NCBI GenBank assembly: GCA_028691595.1
Contig: JAQUZA010000043.1
Span: 1-12,602, forward strand
Direction of reading: 5' to 3'
From: Candidatus Rifleibacteriota bacterium
GTDB lineage: Bacteria; Muiribacteriota; Ozemobacteria; Ozemobacterales; Ozemobacteraceae
DNA: 12,602 nucleotides
Positions 5,721-12,602 of this stretch are shown in pieces. A program made the translations under genes and the position numbers. Under the pieces are notes generated by a model. It was not told the DNA's origin, did not search any database, and worked only from the letters and a program-made list of their open reading frames with translations. How positions within the stretch are numbered: the first letter of the stretch is position 1; each line of letters begins with the position of its first letter.

Positions 5721-8700
5721 TCAGGGCTCCGCATTTGCACGACCTTCAATGGCTTGAACAGATGCGGAGCTTTGTTTTTGTAAACGACCGGTGGCAAGTG
5801 ACAAGGCGATTCGTGCTGCGAGCAAATCGTTTTCGTCTCTTATAAGCTGCGCCCTGGCATTGAACAAAGCGCTCTGAGCATCGAGCAGGTCGTTAACCGT
5901 GCCTTTGCCATGCTCGTAGTTGAGAGTCTGAATTCTATAAGCCTCTTCAGCCAGTTCAAGACCGCGACAGCTTCTTGCGAATCTTGCCGAAGCCGATCTC
6001 ATTGCGGAAAGGCTTACTCTTACCTGCTCAGCCACCCGCAGCTGCGCATCATGCAAAAGCTGCTGAGCTCTGGTTTCTGCGGCGGCAAACTGACGGCGGC
6101 GACCGCTTGTCAGCCCGCCATCACTGAGCTGCCAGCTCAATTCCAGACCAACAAACCCATTGTTGATACTTTTTCCTGTATCATTGCCGTAGCTGTTACC
6201 TGCCGCAAGAAGATTAAGCGACGGTTGAGCGCTCAATTCTGCAGATCTTCTTGCCGAAGCGGCACCCTCTACGCGCGCACGTCCTGCTTTAACATCCTGC
6301 CGGTCTTGAATGGCAACCTCGATCAGTTCGGACTCATCAAGATCTGTTGTGTTGGTAAAGGAGTCGATGCCGTTGGGAAGAACCTTTGCGGGGGCTTCAG
6401 AAAGTCCGCAGATTCTCGCGAGCCTGGCCAAAGTGGTAGTTAGACCATGGCGAACGGTTTCCTGCTGCGCCAGTATTTCATGCTCACGCACTTCAACCCT
6501 CAAAACATCGACCTGAGCAACCCGACCAACTTCTTTCATTTTTCGCATGCGCTCGAGAGCTGCGGTAACATCCTGCACATTCCTGGCAACCGCTTCACTG
6601 GTGGCCTGCTGGTTAAACACCTCGATACAGGACGAAAGAACAGCAAAAATGGTTTCTTCTTCGATTCTTTCATTCTGCAGCCTTCTTGCCGCAGTTTCAA
6701 ATCTTGCAGCCTTAAGAGCCGACCTTGATCGCCCTGAATCCCAGAGCAGCTGACGCAGCTGCAACTGTGTTTCACTGAGGTTATCGTCAAAAAACTGCGC
6801 TGAACCCGGGGCCGCACCCTGCACCCCCGGTCTTTTCTGATCCCAGTGACGGCTGACAATTCCCAGGCGCAGATTAGGTTGCAAAGACGCTGCCGCCTGA
6901 GCTTCCTGGCCAGAAGCAGCATCTATGTCAGCAATCGAAATCAACACCATCGGAGATGATGCCAGGGCATGCCTGAGGCAGTCTTCAACGGTTAAATCAT
7001 CGGCCCGGGCTTCACTGAATCCGCTCACAGTAAAAACAATGAAAATCATTGCAACCTTAGCAGCCTCAGCCAGAGATTTTCGGCTAAACTTTTCTGAAAT
7101 GCTCATTATCAGATCATAAAGAACTGGTATCATCACCATAGTCATTACAGTACCCAGCAGCAGACCTGATGCAGCCACAATTCCAAGCGGAGACATGCGC
7201 TCAAGGCCCACGGCCTGTTCAAATATCAATGGTATCAGGCCGAGAATCGTTGACATGGTCGTAATCAGAATAGGCCTGAATCTTGTTTTAACAGAATCCT
7301 CAAGCGCCTCAACTCTTGGAACTCCCTGTTTAACAGCGTTATCGATAAAATCGATGAGAATAATGGCATTATTCACGATGGTGCCTCCAAGCAGAATTAT
7401 ACCCATCATAGCAGGCATGCACATTGGCTTATCAAATATCAGCAGGCCCCAGAACGCTCCTATCAAAGACAGCGGAATGGTAGCCATCACCAGAAATGGC
7501 CGCCACCAACTTTCGAACAGCAGATACAGAATCACATAAAGCATCATCAAACCAAGACCAAGCACCTTTGCCAGCCTGAAACCGGTTTCGGCCATATCGG
7601 CCATGGTGCCTGACAATTCGGCCCGATAACCTGAAGGCAGGGGAAATTCTTTTAAAACCTTCGTCACATCTTCTGCAACTGCTGAAAGGGGTCTGATTGA
7701 ATTCAAACCGGTAATATCAATGGTTTCACTCAAATTCTCACGGGTAACCAGGGTTGGCTGCAAAACCTGCATTGAATTACCAAGTGAACTTAGAAAAAGT
7801 TCTCCTGCCGGGCCCGGCAAGGCCAGTTCTTTTACATCGCGCTGCCATCTTTTGCCTTCATGACCAATATCAGCGCGTATCGAAAGGTCTACGAGCCCCT
7901 GCATCTTCAATGCCCCTGCCGGTCGGCCCGAAAGGGTGAGGCCCAGAAATTCGCCAATTTCAAGGGGAGTCATTTGATAACGACCGGCAACACTCAGGTC
8001 AGGGGCAAAATGAGTTTCGGGTTTGCTTTTTGCCCAGGTAAAGCGCAGGTCCTGCAACCCGGGGATTTTTCTCAACTTTGCATCGAGGCCTTCGGCAAGA
8101 TGAAAAAGAATATCTGGATCTCGGCCGCTGATCATGACATCGATCGGGGCGCGGCTTGTTGCCATAGGCGTAGCGCCAAATTCAGAGATTGAAAACGCCG
8201 CAAGCTCCGGAATCTTGTTGAAACTGGCACGCCAGTCACGCATTATTTCCCAGATGGTTTCGCTTCTAAGATCCCTGGTCGTAAGCCTAACCTGAATTTC
8301 TACCTGCTGCATCAGCTGCCCGCCGGCCCCAAAACTGACCTGACCCGGCTCAGAGCCTGCAACGCTTGAAATATTGAGCACGTGCTTATTACTGCTTATC
8401 ACCCGTTCCATTTTATCAATGCTTTTTTCTACTGCTTCGATGGTCATAGATGGTGGCAGATCAGCCTTGATGATTATCATGCCGGTATCCATGCGCGGCA
8501 TCAGTTCACGCCCAACCAATGGCAATACTGTTCTTGCGGTAAGGGCGAGAACGATAAAAGCGACAATTACCAGTGGCAACCTGACTTTGAGGCCCAGGTG
8601 AAGAAGACTCAGATAAACATTTGTCATTGCTTCAAGCAGGGTATTAACAACCCGATAAAACAGGCCTGTTGTCTTCTCTTCACTGTTGGCTTCAATCTTT

Positions 8701-10196
8701 TCAGGTCTGATGTGCCAATCAACAAGAAGCTTTTTCATAAGAATGGGTACGATGGTTATGGCCGCGACAAATGAACCAAGCAACGTCGAAGATATGGTCA
8801 TGGTGAGAGGACGAAGCACCTGCTGCACGTAACCACCGACAAACATGATCGGAATCATCACCACAATCGTTGTCAGCATGCCACCCCAGATCGAGAAAAC
8901 AACTTCTTCAGTGCCCTTTATAACACTGCTGGTACCATTCGGGTCGGTCTCAAGATGACGATAAACGTTCTCGACCACTACGATTGCCGCATCAACGACC
9001 ATACCAACGGCAATAATCAGGCCCGAAAGCGTCACCATATTCAGAGTAAAAGGGGTAAAATAAAGAAAGGCAAAGGCAGAAAAAAATGACAGCGGAATTG
9101 ACACCCCGACGACAATCGAAGTTCTAACACTCTGCAGCAGCAGCAACACAACCAGCATTGTCAACCAGACAGCTGAAAACAGGGCATCTTTCATACCGCG
9201 CACATTAACGGTAATTATAGGTTCCTGATCTGTGGTAATGGCAAAATCTATTTCTGAAAAGCGTCGCTGAAGAACAGGGATGTGCTTTTTAATACTGGCA
9301 AGTGCATCGACCGCAAACCCGTCTTCAGGTTTGAGAATATTCATTGCAATGTCCGCTGAACCATTACCATGATAAATGCTTCTGGGTGTCTTGATGCCGA
9401 GACTTACTGAAGCGACATCACCAAGACTAATAACCCCTCCGTTCTGCACTCTTACGGGCAAAGCCGCGAGCTGTTCGGGAGTTCTTGCCTCATGCAGAGT
9501 CTTGACCAGTGACTCGCGACCGCCGTTTTCAAGATACCCCCCGGGAAGGGAGGTATTCTGAGCGCCAATAGCTCTGAGAACCTGAGAAGGAGATATCTTG
9601 AACTGCCTGAGCTTCTCGATATCCATTCTAACGAGCACTTCAGGCTCATTTGCGCCAAAAACGTCTACCCGACCAACGCCCGGCAGACGCAACAGGTCTT
9701 CCCTGATATCGTTTTCAGCAAGAATTCTCACGGCCTTCAGATCGAGGGTTGAGCTGGCAAGAGGTTTTAAAGCCAGGGTAACAACCGGGCGGTTAGCATC
9801 GGTTATACGAAAGAACTGGGCCGGCTGCGTTTGAGGCGGAAAAGACCTGCTGACGCGATTGACAGCATTAATTACATCGGTCATAGCCTGTGACATGTCA
9901 GTACCGTAGTCAAACTGGGCATTTACCGAAGAAACCTCATCCCTGGATGTGGAAACAACTCTTACAATGCCGGTCAAGCCCTTCAATTCACGATCAATAA
10001 GTGTTGTTACCCTGCGATTCACGTCATCGGCAGAAGCACCACGCACCACCGTCATAGCGACGATCTGCGGAGGTACCGTATCAGGAAAAAGATCAACGGG
10101 CATAAAGTTGTAAGAAACGATTCCCATAAGAGTAACCAGCAACCAGAAGGCAATAGACCAGGCTGGTCGCTCGATAACCTTTTTGATAATACTCAT
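5721..10196 (-). CDS. RND efflux pump fused to TolC-like outer-membrane factor (1491 aa)
   Basis: Residues 1 to about 1030 form a complete RND permease. TM1 lies near 13-32, followed by a large periplasmic loop beginning MPVDLFPDTVPPQIVAMTV, then TM2-6 with the TM4 motif GMVVDAAIVVVENVYRHLE (D402, E409). A second loop and TM7-12 follow, with GGTIVNNAIILIDF in TM10 and RFRPILITTMSTILGLIPL after it. Residues 1066-1491 form a complete TolC/OEP domain of 426 residues with two helical repeats, each led by a beta stretch (LQPNLRLGIV; QPSLNLLAAG), and no lipobox. Between them, residues 1031-1065 read as a signal peptide: basic, then hydrophobic (MIFIVFTVSGF), ending ARA before DDL. Since the RND C-terminus is cytoplasmic, this segment would cross the membrane and deliver the TolC part to the periplasm. 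The start overlaps the adaptor gene by ATGA, with GAGGTGA upstream. Known adaptor and TetR neighbours support tripartite efflux; the exported compound is unknown. Confidence 0.95.
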   Translation of the reverse strand: MSIIKKVIERPAWSIAFWLLVTLMGIVSYNFMPVDLFPDTVPPQIVAMTVVRGASADDVNRRVTTLIDRELKGLTGIVRVVSTSRDEVSSVNAQFDYGTDMSQAMTDVINAVNRVSRSFPPQTQPAQFFRITDANRPVVTLALKPLASSTLDLKAVRILAENDIREDLLRLPGVGRVDVFGANEPEVLVRMDIEKLRQFKISPSQVLRAIGAQNTSLPGGYLENGGRESLVKTLHEARTPEQLAALPVRVQNGGVISLGDVASVSLGIKTPRSIYHGNGSADIAMNILKPEDGFAVDALASIKKHIPVLQRRFSEIDFAITTDQEPIITVNVRGMKDALFSAVWLTMLVVLLLLQSVRTSIVVGVSIPLSFFSAFAFLYFTPFTLNMVTLSGLIIAVGMVVDAAIVVVENVYRHLETDPNGTSSVIKGTEEVVFSIWGGMLTTIVVMIPIMFVGGYVQQVLRPLTMTISSTLLGSFVAAITIVPILMKKLLVDWHIRPEKIEANSEEKTTGLFYRVVNTLLEAMTNVYLSLLHLGLKVRLPLVIVAFIVLALTARTVLPLVGRELMPRMDTGMIIIKADLPPSMTIEAVEKSIDKMERVISSNKHVLNISSVAGSEPGQVSFGAGGQLMQQVEIQVRLTTRDLRSETIWEIMRDWRASFNKIPELAAFSISEFGATPMATSRAPIDVMISGRDPDILFHLAEGLDAKLRKIPGLQDLRFTWAKSKPETHFAPDLSVAGRYQMTPLEIGEFLGLTLSGRPAGALKMQGLVDLSIRADIGHEGKRWQRDVKELALPGPAGELFLSSLGNSMQVLQPTLVTRENLSETIDITGLNSIRPLSAVAEDVTKVLKEFPLPSGYRAELSGTMADMAETGFRLAKVLGLGLMMLYVILYLLFESWWRPFLVMATIPLSLIGAFWGLLIFDKPMCMPAMMGIILLGGTIVNNAIILIDFIDNAVKQGVPRVEALEDSVKTRFRPILITTMSTILGLIPLIFEQAVGLERMSPLGIVAASGLLLGTVMTMVMIPVLYDLIMSISEKFSRKSLAEAAKVAMIFIVFTVSGFSEARADDLTVEDCLRHALASSPMVLISIADIDAASGQEAQAAASLQPNLRLGIVSRHWDQKRPGVQGAAPGSAQFFDDNLSETQLQLRQLLWDSGRSRSALKAARFETAARRLQNERIEEETIFAVLSSCIEVFNQQATSEAVARNVQDVTAALERMRKMKEVGRVAQVDVLRVEVREHEILAQQETVRHGLTTTLARLARICGLSEAPAKVLPNGIDSFTNTTDLDESELIEVAIQDRQDVKAGRARVEGAASARRSAELSAQPSLNLLAAGNSYGNDTGKSINNGFVGLELSWQLSDGGLTSGRRRQFAAAETRAQQLLHDAQLRVAEQVRVSLSAMRSASARFARSCRGLELAEEAYRIQTLNYEHGKGTVNDLLDAQSALFNARAQLIRDENDLLAARIALSLATGRLQKQSSASVQAIEGRANAEP
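5726..5780 (+). terminator. Rho-independent terminator of the 2H-like gene, inside the convergent efflux gene
   Basis: GCTCCGCAT (5726-5734) pairs perfectly with ATGCGGAGC (5762-5770), followed by TTTGTTTTTG. The 27-nt loop contains its own small hairpin, TTCAA-TGGC-TTGAA. The structure starts 20 nt after the stop codon of the 2H-like gene and lies wholly within the last codons of the minus-strand RND-TolC gene, whose C-terminal residues (from about SVQAIEGRANAEP) it encodes on the other strand. Confidence 0.8.
7047..7058 (-). promoter_or_regulatory. Possible internal ribosome site and start for a separate TolC part
   Basis: Inside the fusion gene, AAGG (7058-7055) stands 5 nt before an in-frame ATG at 7049 (Met1050). 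That ATG begins the hydrophobic segment MIFIVFTVSGFSEARA just before the TolC domain. A start here would give a TolC protein with a short signal peptide lacking basic residues. It may be a relic of a once separate gene, a working second start, or chance. Confidence 0.35.
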
Positions 10197-11440
10197 CTGA
10201 TCACCTCGACGGCAAAAGAAGCAGGCAATCTGATATTCTCAAGATAGGTGCCGACGGCCAGTTCAGAACCGGCAGGCAAGACCTTTTCATCAACGACAGA
10301 CAGGCCAGAATCTCCGTTAAGAAGCGCTTTAACAGGGGTTCTGACTGCCTGCGAATTTTTAACCAGAAAAACAAAAAACTGATCCTGACTGTTAAAATCT
10401 ACGAATCTGGCGGCTTCCGGAACAAGCGTTCCGGAACTTTTTTCAACAACGATGCTTACAGGAATCTGCATGTCATAGACAAGACCATCGCACGGGTTTG
10501 ATGTTTCGGCCTCGACAACCACCTGCCTGAGCTCGTTCTGCACAGGAAAAATACGACTGACAGCAAAGCCGGCATCGTTATAACCTTGCAGAATAACCGG
10601 TTGGCCGATGCGTATCTTAAGCGCAGATTCCTGGGGAACCTGCATGATCAGGCGAGTTCTTGAAGTATCTTCAAGGTTATAAATTGTTGTTCCTGGCGAC
10701 ACCCGGTTCCCTTCTTCCTGAAAACGGGCCGAAATAATGCCATCGATTGGTGAAACAAGCTCGGCATAATCACGCCGAACCTGCCAGACTAAAACATCCT
10801 TTTCGCTGGCTTTTTTTTGCGACTGCGAAGCATTTATCTGAGCCTTTTGCGCCTGGATCTGCGATTGCAGAGCAGTCACCCTGCTGGCGGCTTCAGCATG
10901 CCGGTTACGGGTACCTTCAAAGGCTGTCTGAGCAATGGCACCTGCCTTGAACAGTTCATCATCTCTTCTCAATTCTCCGGCCCAGAAATCGAGGTTGGTT
11001 TTTGCGGCATCGAGCTGCCCTTCAAGGGCTTTAAGGCCGGCAGACGTAGCCGAAACCTGACTTTCAGCAGATTCATTTCTGGCTCTGGCAGCTTGAAGCA
11101 AGGCTTCCTGCTCACGGCTGTCAATTATTGCAATAACCTGATCAGTCTTGACTTTTTCGCCTTCACGAACAGGCAATTTCAGTATTTTGCCACCGGTCTC
11201 GACTTTAACCGCTATGGTTGCAGCACTCTTAACGGTAGCCAGCGCTGGAACGCTCTTTTCAGCGACACCGGAACTGGCCAGAATTGTCTTTACGGCCATG
11301 GGAGCCACAGTCATTGGAAGGGCCTGCGAAAGCTTTGCATTAATGCGAACAATCCCTACAGCGGCAAGTATCAGCACTGAAACGGCAATTGCAACAATAA
11401 AAAGATAATACCAACGGGAGGTTTTTCCGGTGCGCGTCAT
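10193..11440 (-). CDS. HlyD-type periplasmic adaptor of RND efflux (membrane fusion protein, 415 aa)
   Basis: Links the inner-membrane pump to the outer-membrane duct. Residues 9-32 (from SRWYYLFIVAIAV) form an N-terminal membrane anchor with no lipobox. The first half of the lipoyl domain is near 78-107 (VETGGKILKLPVREGEKVKTDQVIAIID region). A long Ala/Gln-rich alpha-helical hairpin follows (about 110-223), then the second lipoyl half (ELVSPIDGIISARFQEEGNR), a beta-barrel region and a membrane-proximal C-terminus. The start is set at the ATG at 11440: it has AAGGAA 7 nt upstream and lies 1 nt after the TetR stop (TGACATG). An upstream in-frame TTG at 11461 would add seven residues but has no support. 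The stop overlaps the RND-TolC start by four bases (ATGA). Length and domain order are normal for the family. Confidence 0.95.
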   Translation of the reverse strand: MTRTGKTSRWYYLFIVAIAVSVLILAAVGIVRINAKLSQALPMTVAPMAVKTILASSGVAEKSVPALATVKSAATIAVKVETGGKILKLPVREGEKVKTDQVIAIIDSREQEALLQAARARNESAESQVSATSAGLKALEGQLDAAKTNLDFWAGELRRDDELFKAGAIAQTAFEGTRNRHAEAASRVTALQSQIQAQKAQINASQSQKKASEKDVLVWQVRRDYAELVSPIDGIISARFQEEGNRVSPGTTIYNLEDTSRTRLIMQVPQESALKIRIGQPVILQGYNDAGFAVSRIFPVQNELRQVVVEAETSNPCDGLVYDMQIPVSIVVEKSSGTLVPEAARFVDFNSQDQFFVFLVKNSQAVRTPVKALLNGDSGLSVVDEKVLPAGSELAVGTYLENIRLPASFAVEVIR

Positions 11441-11441
11441 G

Positions 11442-12041
11442 TCAGTTTCCTTTCTTAACAATCATTTCAATGAAAAATTTCATCAGATGAGAAGCCTGTT
11501 CCACAAGCCCGGAGTTGTCACGCCTTAATGTCCATCTGATAACTGCTGTTTGCAAAATACCGATGACACATGAGGCCGAAGAATCAACATCCAGATCCCG
11601 ACGGCAGCTTCCTGATTCAACAGCCTGCAAAAGAATCTTCTGCACCGTCTGATACAGATACTGCAGGTTACTGTTAAGTTTTTCGAGCAGCTTTTGATTT
11701 TCGGGCCTGATCGCTTCAGAAAAGAAGAGGACCGGGTTGAGTTGTCGGTCAACCAGGTGGTGAAGGTGCAGATGAACAAGCTTAACAAGTTTTTCAGAGA
11801 CACCACCCGCTTCTTCAGCAAGTTTTTCAAGCGCATCCCGCCATGGAATAAAAAGGGAGTCAAGAAGCCCGAGCAGTAGTTCTTCCTTATTGGCGAAATG
11901 TCTGTAAATAGCTGCTTCGCTGATGCCAACCCGCCCGGCAACGCTGCGAATAGTAAAATTGCTGAACCCTTCGTTAAAAATGATATCGCGGGTGGTAGCG
12001 ATAATCTCGCCTTTACGTATTTCGCCGGTTTTTCTCGCCAT
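11442..12041 (-). CDS. TetR family transcriptional regulator (199 aa)
   Basis: The N-terminal helix-turn-helix (about residues 10-56) is clear: IIATTRDIIFNEGFSNFTI, then RSVAGRVGISEAAIYRHFAN and KEELLLGLLD. The remaining 140 or so residues are a helical ligand-binding and dimer domain that varies between members, so the inducer cannot be predicted. It is the first gene of the efflux operon, in the same direction as the pump genes, with a 1-nt gap to the adaptor. A GGAG ribosome site lies 9 nt before the ATG at 12041. A strong promoter and a perfect palindrome stand immediately upstream, which fits a local repressor that controls its own operon. The length is typical of the family. Confidence 0.95.
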   Translation of the reverse strand: MARKTGEIRKGEIIATTRDIIFNEGFSNFTIRSVAGRVGISEAAIYRHFANKEELLLGLLDSLFIPWRDALEKLAEEAGGVSEKLVKLVHLHLHHLVDRQLNPVLFFSEAIRPENQKLLEKLNSNLQYLYQTVQKILLQAVESGSCRRDLDVDSSASCVIGILQTAVIRWTLRRDNSGLVEQASHLMKFFIEMIVKKGN

Positions 12042-12063
12042 TTATCAGCACTCCACTTTGGTT

Positions 12064-12077
12064 AGTTAACGTTAACT
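12064..12077. promoter_or_regulatory. Perfect 14-bp palindrome, probable TetR operator
   Basis: AGTTAACGTTAACT is an exact palindrome. It begins 2 bp downstream of the -10 box on the minus strand and covers the predicted start of transcription near 12073. A bound repressor here would block the promoter. The size and position are typical of TetR-family operators; binding itself is inferred. Confidence 0.75.
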
Positions 12078-12079
12078 GA

Positions 12080-12108
12080 ATAATAGACAAATAAGAAAAA
12101 ATTGTCAA
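12080..12108 (-). promoter_or_regulatory. Strong sigma70-like promoter of the efflux operon
   Basis: On the minus strand a perfect TTGACA (12108-12103) is followed by a 17-bp AT-rich spacer and TATTAT (12085-12080), a five-of-six match. The predicted transcript starts near 12073, about 30 nt before the TetR start codon. No other good promoter was seen before the adaptor or pump genes, so it probably drives all three genes. Confidence 0.85.
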
Positions 12109-12180
12109 GCCAAAGAAAAAAAATTGCGGTAGATACCTTGTGCTCTGTCAGCATTGAACACGCAAATCAGCATCCTCGAT

Positions 12181-12281
12181 GTCATCCCCGCGCTTGTCCC
12201 CGAAAGGGGGAAAGCGGGGATCCAAGCCGCTACATGCTAGATTCCCGCCTACACCCCTCTGTGGTGTAAACGCGGAATGAC
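12181..12281. repeat. Palindromic intergenic repeat, about 100 bp, with two hairpins
   Basis: The ends are imperfect inverted repeats: GTCATCCCCGCG at 12181-12192 against CGCGGAATGAC at 12271-12281. The left half folds as CCCCGC...TCCCC-GAAA-GGGGGA...GCGGGG with a GAAA tetraloop. The right half folds as ATTCCCGC...TACACC-loop-GGTGTA...GCGGAAT. Ends of the GTCATTCC/GGAATGAC kind are common in REP/MITE-like dispersed palindromes of many bacteria. No transposase is present. No second copy lies in the window, so its repeated nature is inferred from form. Confidence 0.7.
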
Positions 12282-12373
12282 GAAGATCCCCCATAATTCT
12301 TGTGTGACAGAGGACTAGCCGGGAACATTAAGACATTAATATTTATGACTTAGCAAAAAAGCATCAGCTGAAA

Positions 12374-12602
12374 TCAAGCTGCCTGATAAAGTTCTGCTTC
12401 ACGGCGCGAAAGTCGGTAAAACCAGAGCGAAACTGCCAGAATACCAGTGCCCTGAACAATGCATACCCTGTCAGGTGACAAAACATCACTCAGGTAGCCA
12501 AAAACGAGGTAGGCAACCGGGAATGAAAAACCGATAATGGCCTGCATTGCGGCAAAAAACCTGCCCTTAATCTCGTCTGCAACTACTCTCTGAAAAAGAG
12601 TT
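12374..12602 (-). CDS. MFS transporter, C-terminal end only (partial)
   Basis: The last 75 codons of a gene whose start lies beyond the window. The visible part begins TLFQRVVADEIKGRFFAAMQ, matching the loop common to MFS drug and siderophore exporters of the EntS type (T-L-x-Q-x-x-V-x-D-E-x-x-G-R), followed by a hydrophobic segment (AIIGFSFPVAYLVFGYLSDVL), a short turn (SPDR) and a final membrane segment (VCIVQGTGILAVSLWFY) with a basic tail RLSRREAELYQAA. It runs in the same direction as the efflux operon but is separated from it by about 260 bp with a repeat and a strong promoter, so it is probably a separate unit. Substrate unknown. A T6 run lies about 14 nt after the stop, with only a weak hairpin before it. 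Confidence 0.82.
   Translation of the reverse strand, partial: TLFQRVVADEIKGRFFAAMQAIIGFSFPVAYLVFGYLSDVLSPDRVCIVQGTGILAVSLWFYRLSRREAELYQAA

Noticed and set aside
5910..6443. Plus-strand open frame of 177 codons inside the TolC part of the fusion gene
   Set aside because: The minus-strand frame encodes a clear TolC domain; the plus frame has a Cys/Ser-rich composition typical of antisense reading and no start signals.
7002..7106. Sequencing or frameshift artefact as the cause of the RND-TolC fusion
   Set aside because: The frame is continuous and both halves are complete with sensible residues on either side of the joint; no poly-base run sits exactly at the joint. An artefact cannot be ruled out without reads.
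10817..11380. Plus-strand open frame of 187 codons opposite the adaptor gene
   Set aside because: Antisense of the HlyD-type coding sequence; no motif or ribosome site.
11441..11461. TTG start that would lengthen the adaptor by seven residues
   Set aside because: It would overlap the TetR gene with no ribosome site, while the ATG at 11440 has AAGGAA at the right distance and a 1-nt gap from the TetR stop.
12355..12395. Terminator after the MFS gene
   Set aside because: There is a T6 run on the minus strand at 12360-12355, but the preceding hairpin (AGCT pairs with bulges) is too weak to call.
1..12602. CRISPR array, tRNA, rRNA, prophage, insertion sequence or defence system
   Set aside because: No spaced direct repeats, cloverleaf or rRNA sequence, transposase, integrase or phage-like genes were seen in any part of the window.

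Overview
The window is bacterial, of moderate GC, and shows no phage, plasmid, CRISPR, tRNA or rRNA signature. A tripartite RND efflux operon with a TolC-type outer-membrane component implies a Gram-negative (two-membrane) envelope. Canonical sigma70-like promoters and Rho-independent terminators are visible. The phylum cannot be named from the sequence; the unusual domain fusions suggest a lineage far from the model enterobacteria.

Layout. (1) Positions 1-2888, minus strand: a tightly packed operon read in the order U32-family protein, GNAT acetyltransferase, membrane-anchored protein of unknown function, class I SAM methyltransferase (cut by the window edge). Gaps are 2 nt, 9 nt and an 11 nt overlap. 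(2) Positions 2989-4591, plus strand: a near-ideal promoter, a 104-residue unknown protein, then a 428-residue protein joining an N-terminal class III adenylate cyclase, with every catalytic residue intact, to a C-terminal RDD membrane domain. A strong terminator follows. (3) Positions 4592-4959: non-coding, with two successive terminators and a possible promoter. (4) Positions 4960-5706, plus strand: an exported or membrane-anchored 2H-phosphoesterase-like protein, whose terminator lies inside the 3' end of the convergent efflux gene. (5) Positions 5721-12041, minus strand: an efflux operon of TetR regulator, HlyD-type periplasmic adaptor, and one 1491-codon gene that fuses a complete RND pump to a complete TolC-like outer-membrane factor. 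The three genes are translationally coupled (1 nt gap, then an ATGA overlap) and share one strong promoter, with a perfect 14-bp palindrome at the predicted start of transcription. (6) Positions 12113-12373: a gene-free spacer carrying a roughly 100-bp palindromic repeat. (7) Positions 12374-12602, minus strand: the C-terminal end of an MFS transporter.

How the parts work together. The TetR protein probably represses its own operon. When released, it would allow a full inner-membrane-to-outside pump to be made from two coupled structural genes, with pump and outer-membrane duct in 1:1 stoichiometry if they are made as one chain. The segment joining the two halves looks like an internal signal peptide ending in Ala-Arg-Ala, so a polyprotein matured by signal peptidase is a plausible and testable idea. 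The cyclase operon would make cAMP (or a related cyclic nucleotide) at the membrane; the neighbouring 2H protein is predicted to face the periplasm, so a direct link between them is only a hypothesis.
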